Below are positions 5,515-6,435 of a DNA stretch of 6,435 bases, piece by piece. The notes below the pieces were generated by a model, which was not told the origin of the DNA, ran no database searches, and worked only from the letters and a program-made list of their open reading frames with translations. The DNA is from Candidatus Egaibacter danicus (GTDB lineage Bacteria > Pseudomonadota > Gammaproteobacteria > Burkholderiales > Burkholderiaceae). Position numbers and translations under genes: made by a program. Location: contig JAABRC010000114.1 of NCBI GenBank assembly GCA_011391115.1, positions 1 to 6,435 on the forward strand, given 5' to 3'. Numbering within the stretch: position 1 is the first letter of the stretch; every line of letters begins with the position of its first letter.

Positions 5515-6435
5515 TTAGAAATCAGGATGCGCGTACACCAGACCCACGGCCACCACATTGCCTCGCGCAGTTGGTTGGCCGGAAGGCATGGCTCGTCTGT
5601 GCTCCAGGCCCATTGTCAAAGCCCAGAAACGGGTCAGCTCCGAGCGGACCCGCGCATACGCAGAGGCACCCGCATCACGCTCCCCCTCCAGGGACCGGGC
5701 ATGGCCAACGCCGAAAGCCAGCGAAGTGTTGACGCTAAACGGAAAGGTCAGCGAGGCATCGAACACATCGGTACGCGTATACCCTTCCAGCGAACCGCTT
5801 GCACTGACATCCCGGGTCCATGCAACCGTGTAGCCCACACGCTCCCCCGTGTAAGCAAGGCGAAGAGCACCCACGGGGTCGGTCTTTCTTTCCGGTACGC
5901 TGGTGCGAACAGCGCCCACTCTGGCATTCAGAATAAAATTTTCGCTGATGTCCACTTCGTAGCCCACTTCGAGTCCGCTGCGCGATGCGCTCGCGCCACC
6001 TTCATCCGGGTTCAGTCGTGCGGCACTGGCGGTCAACGAGTAGCGAGAATTGGGACTCGATTCGAAGCGATAAGCCACAGATCCAAGCGTTTCCCTGTAG
6101 TCGACAAGCAATAGTGTGTCGTAGTGCACCCGTACATGCGAGGCCGCCAGCTCAAGAGATGAACCCGCTGCCAGGGATCGGGTCCACGTGCCTCCAAGCG
6201 TTCCTGTGCGCTGGGTGCTGTCCAGGGTCACTCTCCCGAACTCGGCGAATTCGGTCTCCCGGGTAGAAGCATCTTCCAGCGATGCCCGCAACCCGAACAC
6301 TGCGACCGGGCTGGAACTCTCCCAAAGAACACGCACGCTAGGCAGTGTGCGACTGGCACTGAGATCCGTGTTGCTCGATCGCTCGATCATGGCGCCGAGA
6401 GACAACTCGGTGCGCGAACTCCCCTGAACCATCTG
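5515..6435 (-). CDS. Outer-membrane beta-barrel protein of the exopolysaccharide operon (N-terminus beyond window)
   Basis: The frame is open to the right edge, giving at least 306 C-terminal residues. An internal ATG at 6432-6430 is probably not the start, because the codon before it (CAG) is open, no signal peptide follows, and the protein begins in mid-strand. The sequence shows repeated amphipathic beta-strands separated by short polar turns, for example SSLELAASHVRVHY (about 91-104 from that ATG), GLEVGYEVDISENFILNARVG (153-173) and VGYTVAWTRDVSAS (199-212). It ends in VAVGLVYAHPDF with a terminal phenylalanine, as usual for barrels inserted by the BAM machinery. It has no cysteine and few lysines. 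Such barrels (EpsL-like or BBP2-like) are known from exopolysaccharide operons next to the co-polymerase, but their function is poorly defined; a part in export or polymer attachment is inferred. The fold is well supported; the specific family I cannot confirm. The stop (TAA) is 12 nt before the co-polymerase gene. Confidence 0.8.
   Translation of the reverse strand, partial: QMVQGSSRTELSLGAMIERSSNTDLSASRTLPSVRVLWESSSPVAVFGLRASLEDASTRETEFAEFGRVTLDSTQRTGTLGGTWTRSLAAGSSLELAASHVRVHYDTLLLVDYRETLGSVAYRFESSPNSRYSLTASAARLNPDEGGASASRSGLEVGYEVDISENFILNARVGAVRTSVPERKTDPVGALRLAYTGERVGYTVAWTRDVSASGSLEGYTRTDVFDASLTFPFSVNTSLAFGVGHARSLEGERDAGASAYARVRSELTRFWALTMGLEHRRAMPSGQPTARGNVVAVGLVYAHPDF

Noticed and set aside
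5506..6114. 202-codon plus-strand frame opposite the barrel gene
   Set aside because: The minus-strand frame shows regular beta-strand patterning and a terminal Phe and continues out of the window; the plus-strand product shows no such structure.

Overview
The window is a stretch of a Wzx/Wzy-dependent exopolysaccharide (or capsule) biosynthesis operon, all of it on the minus strand and therefore transcribed from right to left. The fairly high GC content, the gene order and the flavour of the proteins suggest a Gram-negative proteobacterium. A betaproteobacterium, possibly Burkholderiales, is my best guess, but that is an impression and not a measured assignment.

In the direction of transcription the genes are as follows. 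(1) The C-terminal part of an outer-membrane beta-barrel protein (6435 to 5515, N-terminus outside the window). (2) A GumC/Wzz-type inner-membrane polysaccharide co-polymerase without a fused kinase domain (5502 to 3901). (3) A separate BY-kinase-like P-loop ATPase of the CpsD/CapB type (3887 to 3015). (4) A polytopic membrane protein of the Wzy/O-antigen-ligase family (2866 to 1355). (5) A Wzx-type lipid-linked oligosaccharide flippase (1358 to past position 1, C-terminus outside the window). No glycosyltransferase, no Wza-type export channel and no regulatory gene lies inside the window; if present, they must be outside it.

Family knowledge gives this working model. Undecaprenyl-linked repeat units made in the cytoplasm are flipped by gene 5 and polymerised in the periplasm by gene 4. 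Chain length and export are controlled by gene 2 with its cytoplasmic partner, gene 3. The barrel (gene 1) is likely to act at the outer membrane in export, modification or anchoring of the polymer.

Packing is tight: 12 nt separate genes 1 and 2; 13 nt separate genes 2 and 3, with the gene 3 Shine-Dalgarno sequence overlapping the gene 2 stop; genes 4 and 5 overlap by 4 nt (ATGA). The exception is a roughly 148-nt gap between genes 3 and 4, which holds a 10-bp hairpin and a doubtful 41-codon ORF. There is no gene-free stretch over 300 bases, no RNA gene, no mobile element and no CRISPR array. The most interesting points are the degenerate motifs of the kinase-like protein, the three-membrane-segment co-polymerase, an in-frame hexanucleotide repeat in the kinase linker, and several strong potential RNA hairpins. 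I see no wholly new system.
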